64,000 bases of DNA from positions 310,001 through 374,000 of the forward strand of contig NZ_LUTS01000001.1 in NCBI RefSeq assembly GCF_001597735.1, written 5' to 3'. Shown one piece after another: positions 26,317-36,447 of this stretch (the first letter of the stretch is position 1; every line of letters begins with the position of its first letter). A model generated the notes under the pieces. That model did no database searches and was not told where the DNA came from. It worked only from the letters and a program-made list of their open reading frames with translations. The translations under genes and the position numbers were made by a program. Source of the stretch: Neptuniibacter pectenicola (GTDB lineage Bacteria > Pseudomonadota > Gammaproteobacteria > Pseudomonadales > Balneatricaceae).

Positions 26317-27057
26317 ATGTCCATACCCGGGAAAGAGATACATCGCAGTTATGACGAATATGGCGCGATACGTGTAATTGACGACGGCAATAAACGTTAC
26401 CTTGCGTTTGGCGACACCGACGAGCAAAGCTGCTGGCTTAAAAGTGAGCCGCTTGTACCCCAACATGAGTATTCACGTGCGATGTTAATGGCATTGCTCA
26501 TGAGAGAACCTAAACGCTGTATCACCTTAGGTTTAGGCGCGGGTGCTCTCAATAGCTGTTTACATCACCACTACCCTGAGCTCAAACAGCAGATTGTTGA
26601 ACTCAGAGCAGATGTTATCCAAACCGCTTATAAATACTTCCACCTCCCCCGAAGTAAGCGCATGGAAATGATCAATATGGACGCCTATGACTTTCTACAT
26701 GATGAGCATAAACGCAAAGCTGACATTATCTTTAGCGACATCTATAGCGAAGAGGGATTAGATGTAAAACAACTCTCCCCCGAGTTTTTAACCGCGGCCC
26801 ATGGCCTCTTAAAAGAAAATGGCTGGTTAGTCCTTAACTGCTGGCGGGAGCACCAATCCGGAGATTGCCTTGATATTCTACGGGGCTTATTTACCGATAT
26901 AAGAGGCTGTACCACCAGCTGCGGTAACTGGGTTATTTTTGCGGGTAAGCAAGAAAACACGCTCACCAGCAAACAACTAAAACAGCATGCAAAGGAGCTC
27001 AACCTAAAGCTAGGCTTCTCCCTCTCCTCATCGCTCAGCCGCTTAAAACAGTACTAA
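26317..27057 (+). CDS. Spermidine-synthase-like methyltransferase-fold protein
   Basis: The 246-residue protein has the Rossmann nucleotide-binding pattern of the spermidine synthase/SAM methyltransferase fold (CITLGLGAGALNSCLHHHYP, VELRADVIQTAYKYFHLP, DAYDFLHDEHKRKADIIFSDIYSEEGL). The N-terminal domain is shorter than in true SpeE, so polyamine synthesis is doubtful. AAGG precedes the ATG. It sits between the divergent dgt and the convergent MocR gene, whose end is 28 nt away. Confidence 0.8.
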   Translation: MSIPGKEIHRSYDEYGAIRVIDDGNKRYLAFGDTDEQSCWLKSEPLVPQHEYSRAMLMALLMREPKRCITLGLGAGALNSCLHHHYPELKQQIVELRADVIQTAYKYFHLPRSKRMEMINMDAYDFLHDEHKRKADIIFSDIYSEEGLDVKQLSPEFLTAAHGLLKENGWLVLNCWREHQSGDCLDILRGLFTDIRGCTTSCGNWVIFAGKQENTLTSKQLKQHAKELNLKLGFSLSSSLSRLKQY

Positions 27058-27085
27058 ACCTACCGTTCATCATGACAATCGCAGA

Positions 27086-28504
27086 TCATGCCTCGTTTAA
27101 GAGGCTCTGAATCTGCGCTGCCATGAGTTCTATCGCCTGTTTTACCGCAGCATCCGGTTTTTTAGCAAAGCTTAAACGCATGCAGTTTCTATATTTGCCG
27201 GATGCAGAAAAGATCACCCCCGGCGCGATACTGATATTATGCCTCTCTAACGCTTTATTCAGTTTAATCGTATCCACTTCGACAGGCAGCTCAATCCACA
27301 ACAGATAGCCGCCCCCAGGATAACTAATACGCGTCCCCTGCGGAAAATTCCGCTCAACCAGATCGATCATAAGATCACGGGCTTGCTGATACTGTGCTCG
27401 CATAATTCTCATATGGCGCTCATAACCCCCTTGCGCGATAAATTCAGCCACGGCGGCTTGCTGAATAGGTGGGTTACTCACCGTCGATACAAACTTCTTA
27501 TGCAGTACCCGCTCAGTGCATTGCCCTGGCGCAACCCATCCCAAACGTAACCCATAAGCAAGGGTCTTAGAGAACGAGGAACATAGCAGTACCCGCCCTT
27601 CATCATCAAACGATTTAATCGTCCGAGGCCGGGGGGATTTATAAAAAAGATCACCGTAAATATCATCTTCAATAATAGGTACATCAAACTGCTGTGCTAA
27701 GCGTAAAAGCGCCTTACGCCGCTCCTCCGGCATCGTGTATCCCAACGGGTTATTACAGGTAGGTGTCACTTGAATCGCTTTAATCGGCCATTGATCTAAG
27801 GCTAACTCCAACGCTTCAAGACTTATTCCCGTTTCCGGGTGGGTCGGAATCTCTAAGGCCTTTAAGCCCAAAGCTTTAATCGCTTGTGTGGAACCATAAA
27901 AACTAGGGGAGTCAGTTGCGACAACATCCCCTGGATTTGTTGTCGCCCGTAAACTGCACACCAACGCCTCTTGGCAACCACTGGTAATAATGATCTCATC
28001 TGGATGAAGGTTACACCCCGAATCTAACGCAAGACGGGCGATCTGCCGTCTGAGCTTTTCCGAACCACGAATGTCACAGTAGTTAATAAAGCTATCGTCC
28101 ACTCGCTTGGCCGCATCAGCTAACGATTTTTTTAATAGCTTAAGGGTTGGCGAACTAATATCAGGCATGGCTGTGCCTAATGACAGATGCCCTTCACCCT
28201 TTTCAGTATTTAAAAGATGGTAAACCTGCTCCCAATGGGAGACCTCAAGTGGCCGTTGCGCGGGTCGGCTAACCTCAGGCAGTGTCGGAGCAACTAAACG
28301 GCCTTGTACGTAATAACCAGATTTAGGCCTAACCTCAACCAGCCCTCGCTCTTCTAACCGCTGATAGGCTTCCTGTACCGTTGAAATGCTCACACCGCGC
28401 TCTTTACTCAACGTACGAATCGACGGCATCTTGCTGCCAACAGGGTAATAGCCCTGCTCAATACGCACACTCAGCTCTTCTAGCAATCGTTCATACAGTT
28501 TCAT
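27086..28504 (-). CDS. MocR-type GntR regulator with aminotransferase domain
   Basis: The 472-residue protein starts at ATG 28504 (no clear ribosome-binding site). Residues 1-75 are a GntR winged helix (GSKMPSIRTLSKERGVSISTVQEAYQRLEERGLV). Residues about 110-465 are a fold-type I PLP aminotransferase with TPTCNNPLGYTMP, EDDIYGDL and the PLP-binding Lys in CSSFSKTLAYGLRLGW. MocR proteins use PLP or amino-acid derivatives to control transport or metabolic genes. The target is unclear; the nearby divergent gene is the lipoprotein at 28714. Confidence 0.93.
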   Translation of the reverse strand: MKLYERLLEELSVRIEQGYYPVGSKMPSIRTLSKERGVSISTVQEAYQRLEERGLVEVRPKSGYYVQGRLVAPTLPEVSRPAQRPLEVSHWEQVYHLLNTEKGEGHLSLGTAMPDISSPTLKLLKKSLADAAKRVDDSFINYCDIRGSEKLRRQIARLALDSGCNLHPDEIIITSGCQEALVCSLRATTNPGDVVATDSPSFYGSTQAIKALGLKALEIPTHPETGISLEALELALDQWPIKAIQVTPTCNNPLGYTMPEERRKALLRLAQQFDVPIIEDDIYGDLFYKSPRPRTIKSFDDEGRVLLCSSFSKTLAYGLRLGWVAPGQCTERVLHKKFVSTVSNPPIQQAAVAEFIAQGGYERHMRIMRAQYQQARDLMIDLVERNFPQGTRISYPGGGYLLWIELPVEVDTIKLNKALERHNISIAPGVIFSASGKYRNCMRLSFAKKPDAAVKQAIELMAAQIQSLLNEA

Positions 28505-28713
28505 AAAAAAACACCATGACACCTTAACTAAATAATACAGATTTATAAAATTTGTACATAACAGTTGAAAAAAAGCCAATCTGTATATGAACAATATACA
28601 TAATTCTAGATCTGTAACCAAAAATCAACCTGATTTATCCTAATTACCAAGATCTACTTTATATCTGTAATGCAAAAGAGAACTTATTAAAGGTCAATTT
28701 AGGGAGCACGCAC

Positions 28714-29121
28714 ATGCTGACACTCAACAAAGGTATCCTACTCATATTAGGAAGCTGTTTATTAAATGGTTGTGATAGCAGTTACCACTTATTTGATGGT
28801 CTATCAGGGTATAAATTTGCAACGATCACGCCTGATCGCTTTTCAATTCAATACTACGGTAATGAGAAAAGCAGCTTAAGCGATGTCAACGCCATGTGGC
28901 ACCACAAAGCACGAGAACTCTGCAAAGGTGGCGCCTATGAACATAATCTTTTACCGGTAGAGCAACGGGAAAACACCGATAAACAAGGTATCGATGCGAG
29001 TTTTCTACCCAAAGATAATAACTACCTCTTAAAAGGTGAAGTTACCTGTTTAGCCCCCACCTACGCGGCCAAAAATCAGCCAGAGCACAATGCTTTACTG
29101 AGCAATCGTAGCACGCCTTAG
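28714..29121 (+). CDS. Predicted lipoprotein of unknown function
   Basis: The 135-residue protein begins with a lipoprotein signal (KGILLILGSCLLNGC, lipobox LLNGC with Cys at 20), so it should be lipid-anchored. The mature part contains Cys 70 and Cys 112, perhaps a disulfide, and no recognised domain. AGGGAGC is the ribosome-binding site. It stands alone, divergent from the MocR gene, and a strong stem follows. Confidence 0.75.
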   Translation: MLTLNKGILLILGSCLLNGCDSSYHLFDGLSGYKFATITPDRFSIQYYGNEKSSLSDVNAMWHHKARELCKGGAYEHNLLPVEQRENTDKQGIDASFLPKDNNYLLKGEVTCLAPTYAAKNQPEHNALLSNRSTP

Positions 29122-29139
29122 CACGACCTAATGCGTAAG

Positions 29140-29174
29140 AGACAAGGGGGCTAACTATCAGCCCCCTATTGTCT
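29140..29174 (+). terminator. Terminator-like hairpin after the lipoprotein gene
   Basis: AGACAAGGGGGCT pairs with AGCCCCC and TTGTCT across a small bulge; the loop is 7 nt. No run of T follows, so it may be a weak terminator. Confidence 0.55.
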
Positions 29175-29557
29175 ATTCCTTAGTATCAGGAACCACGCAA
29201 TATGACAAAAAAAACACAGTAACAACCCTCTTCCTATACCCCCATAGTGAAAGCGTCAAAACGCCATAGCCAACCGCCACTCATGTTTTTCGAGCCATCA
29301 TAGAAGCGCCTCTTTTTCTTAACTAAAACGCTCAGGTGCTACGTCCACACAAAGCGGAGGTTAAGGCTGCATAAAGAATGAAATACTTATTGTTAAGATA
29401 GCGTTTATTAAGTGATACTCACTTTGTTTTCTTTGACCGCTTAGCCTATTCTTACCTTAAACATAAATAAAAATAAAAATAAAAAACGTAATAGGTGCAT
29501 TTTGTACGCCACAAAAAAAGCACAATAGTGATCACTGCCAGTTAACACGGAGAGTTC
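29175..29557 (+). other. Intergenic region before the c-di-GMP operon
   Basis: No ORF with coding character is visible. The region holds an A-rich tract with TAAAAA repeats (about 29463-29486), which may bend DNA, and ends with GGAGAG before the next gene. A TTGACC at 29442 has no good -10 partner. The promoter is not identified. Confidence 0.5.
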
Positions 29558-31639
29558 ATGTTTTCACGCACAAACACACAGTCTAGAATTCTATTAGTTG
29601 ACGATGATGCAAATCAAATTACACTCTTGAATAACGTGCTAAAGAACATCGGTCAGGTTTTCTTTGAGCAAAAGGGTTGTTCCGCTGTCGAGCAAGCGAT
29701 AAAAACGCGTGCCGATATTATCTTGTTAGACATAGAGATGCCGGATTTGAATGGCCATCAAGTTCTAGCGCAATTAAAAGAGCATCCAAAAACCTGCGAT
29801 ATCCCGATCATATTTATCACCTCCCATGACTCCGCAGAAGATCAGCTACGCTGCTTAGAAGAAGGCGCCGTCGACTTTATCGCTAAGCCATTACAACCCA
29901 ACATTGTCGCCGCCCGTGTAAATACACATTTAACGTTACGCAACAAAGAACGAGAATTACTTGAGGTTTATCGACATGCTCAAGTCACACTCAACTCAAT
30001 CGGGGATGCGGTGATTACAACCGATCAAGATTGCAATGTAACGTTTATGAACCCAACGGCAGAGTTAATGACGGGGATTACACTACATGATGCCCAGGGA
30101 CGCCCTATTGAAGAGATAATGCCATTAAGAATAGGTGATGACGGTCCCATACATATCAACCCGATGCGTATTTGTATAAAAGAAAATAGAGTGGCGGGTA
30201 TGGCGCTGAATTGCCAGATGATGAAACAAAATGGCCGTTGGATTGCGGTCGAAGATAGCGCCGCACCTCTTATTTCAGAAAGTGGCCAGGTAACCGGGGC
30301 GGTCATCGTCTTTGATGATATAAATGAGTCCCGTGCGATGGCACTTAAAATGTCGCACACCCTTCAATATGATCAATTAACGAGCCTTCCAAATCGATTT
30401 TTACTGATGGAGCGCCTTAATGCAGAAATGGCACGCAGCCAAAAGAACAGCACACACTTGGGTTTAATCTTATTCAACATTGATCGTTTTAAGCTGATCA
30501 ACGAAGAGTTTGGGTTCGAGTTTGGTGACGCCCTACTTAAAAAAATAGCCCAACGTATCAAAGCTCAGTTACCGAATAATGAAACATTGAGCCGACATAA
30601 TGCAGATGAGTTCATGTTGCTGGTGCCAGATTTAGAGCACCCGAGCGATTTAGCCAATTTAGCGGTTACTATTAAAGAACAGGTCATGCAACTTACCGCG
30701 CTTTGGCCTGAAATTCATAACTTCTCGATGAGTATGGGACTCAGCGTTTACCCCAATGATTCACTCGACGCTCAGTCTCTCATGCTGCACGCGGATGCGG
30801 CTTTACTTAGAGCAAAAACGGACTCAAGTCATGAGGGCCTTTGTTTTTATTCAGAAGAGATGGAGCTGCATTTTCTATCAAGGCGTCAGCGCTATACGCA
30901 ACTAACATCGGCTATTGCTAATCAAAATATCGTTGCGCTATACCAACCCATGATCAACCCGAATACCGGTGACTTAGAGGCCGTTGAAGCATTAATGCGC
31001 ATCAAGGACGAAGACGGGAGCCTCATTCCTCCCATTGAGTTCATCCCGCTGGCTGAAGAAACACGTTTAATTATTCCTCTGGGAGAGAGAATGATACAAC
31101 TCGCCTTTACCGAGTTGAAACACTGGAGCGACCGCGGGCGTCATATTCGAATGTGCCTTAATGTGTCTCCAGTCCAGTTCCTGGACCCGCATTTTATGCC
31201 CTTTTTACTGGATGCCATTGACCAGTATAAGGTAAACCCGGCACTGGTTGAGTTAGAAGTAACAGAAAGCCTAATGCTGCAAAATTTAGAGCAAGTCACC
31301 CGCGATATGCAACAGCTTAGAGCGCTGGGCATCTCGATCTCCATAGATGACTTTGGCACCGGATTTTCCTGCCTAGGTTATCTAAAGGACCTGCCTGTCG
31401 ACGCTTTAAAAATTGATAAATCCTTTATCGCCCAACTGAATACCCAAAAACCTGATGCCATACTCGTTAAGACAATCACCACATTAGCACAAAGCATGAA
31501 ATTAAAATCGGTGGCCGAAGGTATTGAATCACTCGATCAAGTACAGCAACTACAAGGCCTTGGTGTATCTCTGCTGCAAGGCTATTACTTTTCACGCCCC
31601 ATTCCGGCTAATGAGATAAAAGAAAACTACCCCCTATGA
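29558..31639 (+). CDS. Response regulator with PAS, degenerate GGDEF and intact EAL (c-di-GMP phosphodiesterase)
   Basis: The 693-residue protein has a receiver (about 10-125; VDDDANQ, phosphoacceptor in ILLDIEMPD, Lys in IAKPLQP), a PAS domain (about 145-265), a GGDEF domain (about 275-425) and an EAL domain (about 435-690). The GGDEF signature is NADEF, so cyclase activity is unlikely. The EAL domain keeps its key residues: EALMR, CLNVSPVQF, LEVTESL, SIDDFGTG, LKIDKSF, VAEGIES and QGYYFSRP. It should therefore degrade c-di-GMP when phosphorylated. GGAGAG precedes the ATG. Its stop overlaps the next start as ATGA. Confidence 0.92.
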   Translation: MFSRTNTQSRILLVDDDANQITLLNNVLKNIGQVFFEQKGCSAVEQAIKTRADIILLDIEMPDLNGHQVLAQLKEHPKTCDIPIIFITSHDSAEDQLRCLEEGAVDFIAKPLQPNIVAARVNTHLTLRNKERELLEVYRHAQVTLNSIGDAVITTDQDCNVTFMNPTAELMTGITLHDAQGRPIEEIMPLRIGDDGPIHINPMRICIKENRVAGMALNCQMMKQNGRWIAVEDSAAPLISESGQVTGAVIVFDDINESRAMALKMSHTLQYDQLTSLPNRFLLMERLNAEMARSQKNSTHLGLILFNIDRFKLINEEFGFEFGDALLKKIAQRIKAQLPNNETLSRHNADEFMLLVPDLEHPSDLANLAVTIKEQVMQLTALWPEIHNFSMSMGLSVYPNDSLDAQSLMLHADAALLRAKTDSSHEGLCFYSEEMELHFLSRRQRYTQLTSAIANQNIVALYQPMINPNTGDLEAVEALMRIKDEDGSLIPPIEFIPLAEETRLIIPLGERMIQLAFTELKHWSDRGRHIRMCLNVSPVQFLDPHFMPFLLDAIDQYKVNPALVELEVTESLMLQNLEQVTRDMQQLRALGISISIDDFGTGFSCLGYLKDLPVDALKIDKSFIAQLNTQKPDAILVKTITTLAQSMKLKSVAEGIESLDQVQQLQGLGVSLLQGYYFSRPIPANEIKENYPL

Positions 31640-34600
31640 GTTTAAAAAAGATAGCCAAAATTGATTTCATTAGCTGCTGGCTTCCATTATTAGTTGGCCT
31701 ATTGCTGACCGTAGTGGTAACCCTTGCCCTCAACTATGAAAATGAATACCGCTTAAATGCATATTCGCACGATCTTGCGACTAAAACAGAAAACCTGATA
31801 GAACAGCGCTTTGAGCACTTCGAATACGGATTACGCAGCACACGAGGCGCGATAGTCACCGCTGGCGTAAACAGCATCACGCGACAACAGTTTGAGAACT
31901 ACATCAATAGTCGTGACTTAGCACACGAGTTCTCCGCTGCCCTAGGGTTTGGTTTTATAAGGCGTGTGCCGGTTGATCAGGAAGCTCAGTTTCTTGCTCA
32001 AGCACGCAAAGATGGCGCCCCTAACTTTACGATCCGCACATTGACACCCCATGACCGTGATCGCTTTGTCATAGAATACATCTACCCCATCGACAAGAAT
32101 GCAAAAGCCATGGGCCTAGATATAGGCTCGGAAGAAAACCGACGTACCGCCGCCATCTCAGCGGCTAGAGATGATAAAACCTACTTAACTGCGCCTATCA
32201 CCTTGGTTCAAGCCAATAAAAAAAGCCGTCAGGGCGCACTTATCTTGCTCCCTGTTTACGCTAACAATACACCTCAAAACACCTCAGATGCCCGAGAAAA
32301 GCTCGTCGCTGGCTGGGTCTATGCCCCCTTAGTGATTGATGATGTACTCGCGAACCTTCACGACTTAACAGACCAAGCCTTTATAACACTAACCAATCTT
32401 AAAGAAAGTGAACCTTTTTATCGTTCACATGATCAAGAAACACCGCCAAACCAACGTAAACATAGCGTCACTCAAACCATCTATTTGTATGGTCAGGAAT
32501 GGAAATTACAGCTAACCCCCTCTGCTGAGGAAGCGAGCCGAATACAGCCATGGAATCTAGGCTGGATAATCATCCTAGGTTTAAGCTTAACCTTCTGCGT
32601 CTTAGTTGTGATCAATGTACTGCGCACTGACTCAGCAGCAGAAGATGATAAAAATACAACATACCGTGTTGACCTTCAGAGCGTACGTGCTTTTTTTAAA
32701 ATCGATCGTTTTAAGCGCTCCTACCCATTCATCTTATTTACCATTGCGCTGATAGGCATAGTCTCAGGCGGATTAATTGTACAAAACCAGCTTCAAGAAG
32801 CACGTAATGACCTTTTACAAGCAAATGAATCGGCCCTTTCATACCTGACTAAAGAAGTAAGCCAATATCGCCGTGATGTTCTCTTTCTTGCTAACACTCC
32901 CGCAACGGAAATATTGAAAACCCTCCATACAAACATTACCAGCCCAGAAGAGTTTAATGCAGCTATACAACGCTGGCACGAGCAGCTAGAAGAAACCTTT
33001 AAAGCCTATATGCTGTCCAAAAAAGATGTCTTTCAAGTACGTTTTATTAAAGCGACGGATGATTGGCAAGAAAGTGTCAAAGTTCAACGCCTTAACGATG
33101 AACTTATCGTGCTCGATCAGGCATTACTTCAATCGAAGATAAATGAGCCATATATAGAAAAAACCCTGCAAGTAGGGGCGAATAACGTCTACAACTCAGA
33201 CATCAATCTCAATCGTGAACATGGAAAAATAGAACAACCTGAACAGCCGGTTTGGCGTTTTTCTACCCCCTTATTCCATGCGGATGGTAGCATTCTTGGC
33301 ATTTTCATTATCAATGTCACCGCTGACCACCTACTAAAAATGGCTGCCAGCAACCTTCCCGCCGAAACAGAGGCCTATATTACCAATACACAGGGCGAGT
33401 TTTTATATCACCCAAACGCATCAAAATCATTTACCTTTGAACATGGTTTCTCTCATCGCTGGCAAGACGAATTTACCCCCTCAGCGTCTGATTATGGCTT
33501 AGACCGGTTGAACTTAGAGACCTGGCAAGGGGCGATAGGCGATGTGTTAGGCGAGCACAGTCAATTAATGCTTAGTGATAGTCCGAATCACCGTGTTTTG
33601 AATATTTACAGCACAAAGCCCCTCCACTCAATCTTCAACAGTATCGCTTGGCAATTTGGCGGCGTTATTACTCTTCTTCTAATCGCCGTATTGGTCAGTG
33701 TCATTATCCAATATTGGATATGGTTGACGGAAAAAATGCGTCAAAAAGATATATGGAACGCACAGGTAGAGGCTCAACGACAGAAAGAAACGGCGAGATT
33801 CAAGGCGCTCTTAGAATCAGCCCCCGATGCCACCTTTGTGATGAATGAGGCTTGCATCATTCAGCTGGTCAATGCCCAAGCCGTTAAAATGTTTGGCTAC
33901 TCACCGCTTGAATTGGAAGGGCAATCAATAGAAAAATTATTACCGAATAGCTTTAGCGACACCTATAAAGCCCAAATAATGGATAACCTACAACAATCTA
34001 AAGCCATCTGTATTGGTAATAATGAAGAGCTCTTTGCCCTGACATCGGATGGAAAAGAGTTCCCAATAGAAGTCAGCTTAAGCGCCATGCAACTGGATGA
34101 AAAAGTACTGATATCGGCCTCCGTACGTGATATCACTGAAAGGCTGGCGAATGAGCAAAAGCTACGTACCGCGTTACGCCATGCAGAAATGGCAACCGAT
34201 GCTAAAAGTGCGTTTTTAGCCAACATCAGTCATGAAATTCGTACACCACTCAATGCCATTATCGGGCTTAGCTACCTATTAGCCGAAGACCAATTGACAG
34301 ACGCGCAACACCAGTTAGTTTCAAAGGTCCAAGTGTCTGGAAAATCATTACTGGGTATTGTTAATGACGTGTTGGACTTATCAAAAATAGAAGCAAATTC
34401 GATGGAGCTAGATACACATCCAACCGAACTGCGAGCGTTGATTGAAGAGATCTCTAGCGTATTCGTACTACAGGCTGACGCCAAAGGCTTAGCCTTCAAT
34501 ATAGAACTTTCCCCTGACCTGCCCGATTGGGTGGTGACAGACAGCCTAAGGCTACGTCAAATTTTAGTTAACCTACTCAGCAATGCACTCAAGTTTACAA

Positions 34601-36444
34601 CAACGGGCCACATCTCTATTTCCGCTGACGTAAACACCGAAACAGAAGGAACATTGCTAAAAGATGTTACGAACGTTCGCTTCAGAGTCACTGATACGGG
34701 AATAGGTATTCCACAAGACAAACATGCACACCTGTTTACCCCGTTCACTCAAGCGGACTCAAGCACGACTCGTCAATTTGGCGGCACAGGCTTAGGCTTA
34801 TCTATTGTGCATCAGCTCGCTCACTTAATGGGGGGAACGGTGGGTGTCGAAAGCACCGAGCATGTGGGCAGTACATTCTGGGTAGACCTGCCCTTTAATG
34901 TCCAAACCCCCGAAGAAACCGCTTTACAGGAAAACCAAAGCCAAACACTTTTTGTCCTCATTGCCGAAGATGACCCTGCCGATGCTAAACAACTACAGGG
35001 CATGGCACACGCGCTCGGCTGGCGTACTAAAATAGTAAAGGATGGCACCGAGCTTGTTGAAACCTACCTAAAACGTAAAGAGAGTCAGCTGCGACCACCT
35101 GATGTGATCATTACCGACTGGCAGATGCCTATCATGGATGGCATTAGTGCGATTAGTACATTAGCGAATCAAATTGGAGACGATAAGACTCCCGCTGTAC
35201 TGATGGTATCTGCGCACGATAAAGACAGTATTACACCCCTCGATGTAGACAATGTGATACACAACTTCTTACTCAAACCAGTCAATGCATCCACCTTATT
35301 CAATGCCGTAAATGATGTTGTGATAGAGCATACTGGCAACATGGAGCGTGTATTTGACTCTTCGAGTATCGAAGCCGTAAACGCTAAATGGTTAGGCGGT
35401 ACACATATACTCGTCGTCGATGATAGTGAGACGAACCTCGTGGTGGTTAGTCATATATTGGAGCACAACGGCGCCCTAGTACAAACCGCACACAATGGAG
35501 AAGAGGCGCTAAGCCTATTAAAAACCTCCGCTAAAGACTATGACGCCGTATTGATGGATATCCAAATGCCCGGCATCGACGGCCTTGAAACGACACAGCA
35601 AGCACGTCAGGATTTAGGTCTAAACGCCTTACCGATCATCGCATTGACGGCTGGCGCGTTATTAGAAGAAAAAAATCGAGCACTGCAAGCCGGTATGAAT
35701 GACTTTCTGACTAAACCGATCGATCCCACAAAACTCATTAATGTTTTACGCACCTTAATAGCCGCCTATCGAGGTACAACAATAAGGGTGCATCCGATCG
35801 ATGAGTTTACAGCTGAAAACGATCATGCATGGCCCGTTATTGCCGGACTGAATATTGATAAAGCGAAAAACCTATTACTCAATGATAGGCAACTGTTTTT
35901 CACCACATTAGATACGTTGCTAACCGAGCATAACAACCTAACCAAACCACCTAAAGCAGATCTAGACGCACACCAATCCAGTGATGTACGCCTTAAGGTC
36001 GCCTCTCAAGTGCATAAACTAAGAAGTGCGTCAGGCATGGTCGGAGCCGAGGAGGTACACCAACTTTCAGCCAAAGTAGAAACAGCGTTACGAACAGAAG
36101 ATGAACCGGCAAATGATTTATTAACAAAGCTTGCGGACGCACTACTCAACTTAAAAACAGACAGTGCCGAAGCAGTAGCGCAATGGCGGAAAGAAAAGCT
36201 TGACGCTTCGGCCATAAAAACCGATGCTCCCCCTCTCAAGCAAGAAACCGTACAACATATTTTAAGGCTACTAGCAGAGCAAGATCTAAACGCCTTAGAT
36301 AAAATAGACACACACAGTGCATCAATTCGTGAAGCACTAGGTGATGAACGCTTTATACAGCTGCAAGAGAGCCTGACACAGCTCAATTATAAACACGCTA
36401 TCACCTTGCTTGAATCTCTTATCCAAACACGTGGAACGCGATAA
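31636..36444 (+). CDS. Hybrid sensor histidine kinase: CHASE, second periplasmic sensor, PAS, HK, two receivers, HPt
   Basis: The 1602-residue protein has membrane helices at about 15-35 and 305-330 flanking a CHASE domain (FGFIRRVP, DRFVIEYIYPI). A second pair (about 365-385 and 675-700) flanks a Cache-like domain. PAS (about 725-840), HisKA with phospho-His 866 (ANISHEIRTPLNA), HATPase (FGGTGLGLSIV) and two receivers follow, with Asp 1161 (ITDWQMPIMDG) and Asp 1308 (LMDIQMPGIDG). A C-terminal HPt has His 1460 (VHKLRSASG). Two separate periplasmic sensors suggest two inputs. The full His-Asp-His relay could pass phosphate to the receivers of the flanking PDE and cyclase. It overlaps the upstream gene by 4 bp (ATGA). 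Confidence 0.93.
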   Translation: MSLKKIAKIDFISCWLPLLVGLLLTVVVTLALNYENEYRLNAYSHDLATKTENLIEQRFEHFEYGLRSTRGAIVTAGVNSITRQQFENYINSRDLAHEFSAALGFGFIRRVPVDQEAQFLAQARKDGAPNFTIRTLTPHDRDRFVIEYIYPIDKNAKAMGLDIGSEENRRTAAISAARDDKTYLTAPITLVQANKKSRQGALILLPVYANNTPQNTSDAREKLVAGWVYAPLVIDDVLANLHDLTDQAFITLTNLKESEPFYRSHDQETPPNQRKHSVTQTIYLYGQEWKLQLTPSAEEASRIQPWNLGWIIILGLSLTFCVLVVINVLRTDSAAEDDKNTTYRVDLQSVRAFFKIDRFKRSYPFILFTIALIGIVSGGLIVQNQLQEARNDLLQANESALSYLTKEVSQYRRDVLFLANTPATEILKTLHTNITSPEEFNAAIQRWHEQLEETFKAYMLSKKDVFQVRFIKATDDWQESVKVQRLNDELIVLDQALLQSKINEPYIEKTLQVGANNVYNSDINLNREHGKIEQPEQPVWRFSTPLFHADGSILGIFIINVTADHLLKMAASNLPAETEAYITNTQGEFLYHPNASKSFTFEHGFSHRWQDEFTPSASDYGLDRLNLETWQGAIGDVLGEHSQLMLSDSPNHRVLNIYSTKPLHSIFNSIAWQFGGVITLLLIAVLVSVIIQYWIWLTEKMRQKDIWNAQVEAQRQKETARFKALLESAPDATFVMNEACIIQLVNAQAVKMFGYSPLELEGQSIEKLLPNSFSDTYKAQIMDNLQQSKAICIGNNEELFALTSDGKEFPIEVSLSAMQLDEKVLISASVRDITERLANEQKLRTALRHAEMATDAKSAFLANISHEIRTPLNAIIGLSYLLAEDQLTDAQHQLVSKVQVSGKSLLGIVNDVLDLSKIEANSMELDTHPTELRALIEEISSVFVLQADAKGLAFNIELSPDLPDWVVTDSLRLRQILVNLLSNALKFTTTGHISISADVNTETEGTLLKDVTNVRFRVTDTGIGIPQDKHAHLFTPFTQADSSTTRQFGGTGLGLSIVHQLAHLMGGTVGVESTEHVGSTFWVDLPFNVQTPEETALQENQSQTLFVLIAEDDPADAKQLQGMAHALGWRTKIVKDGTELVETYLKRKESQLRPPDVIITDWQMPIMDGISAISTLANQIGDDKTPAVLMVSAHDKDSITPLDVDNVIHNFLLKPVNASTLFNAVNDVVIEHTGNMERVFDSSSIEAVNAKWLGGTHILVVDDSETNLVVVSHILEHNGALVQTAHNGEEALSLLKTSAKDYDAVLMDIQMPGIDGLETTQQARQDLGLNALPIIALTAGALLEEKNRALQAGMNDFLTKPIDPTKLINVLRTLIAAYRGTTIRVHPIDEFTAENDHAWPVIAGLNIDKAKNLLLNDRQLFFTTLDTLLTEHNNLTKPPKADLDAHQSSDVRLKVASQVHKLRSASGMVGAEEVHQLSAKVETALRTEDEPANDLLTKLADALLNLKTDSAEAVAQWRKEKLDASAIKTDAPPLKQETVQHILRLLAEQDLNALDKIDTHSASIREALGDERFIQLQESLTQLNYKHAITLLESLIQTRGTR

Positions 36445-36447
36445 ACT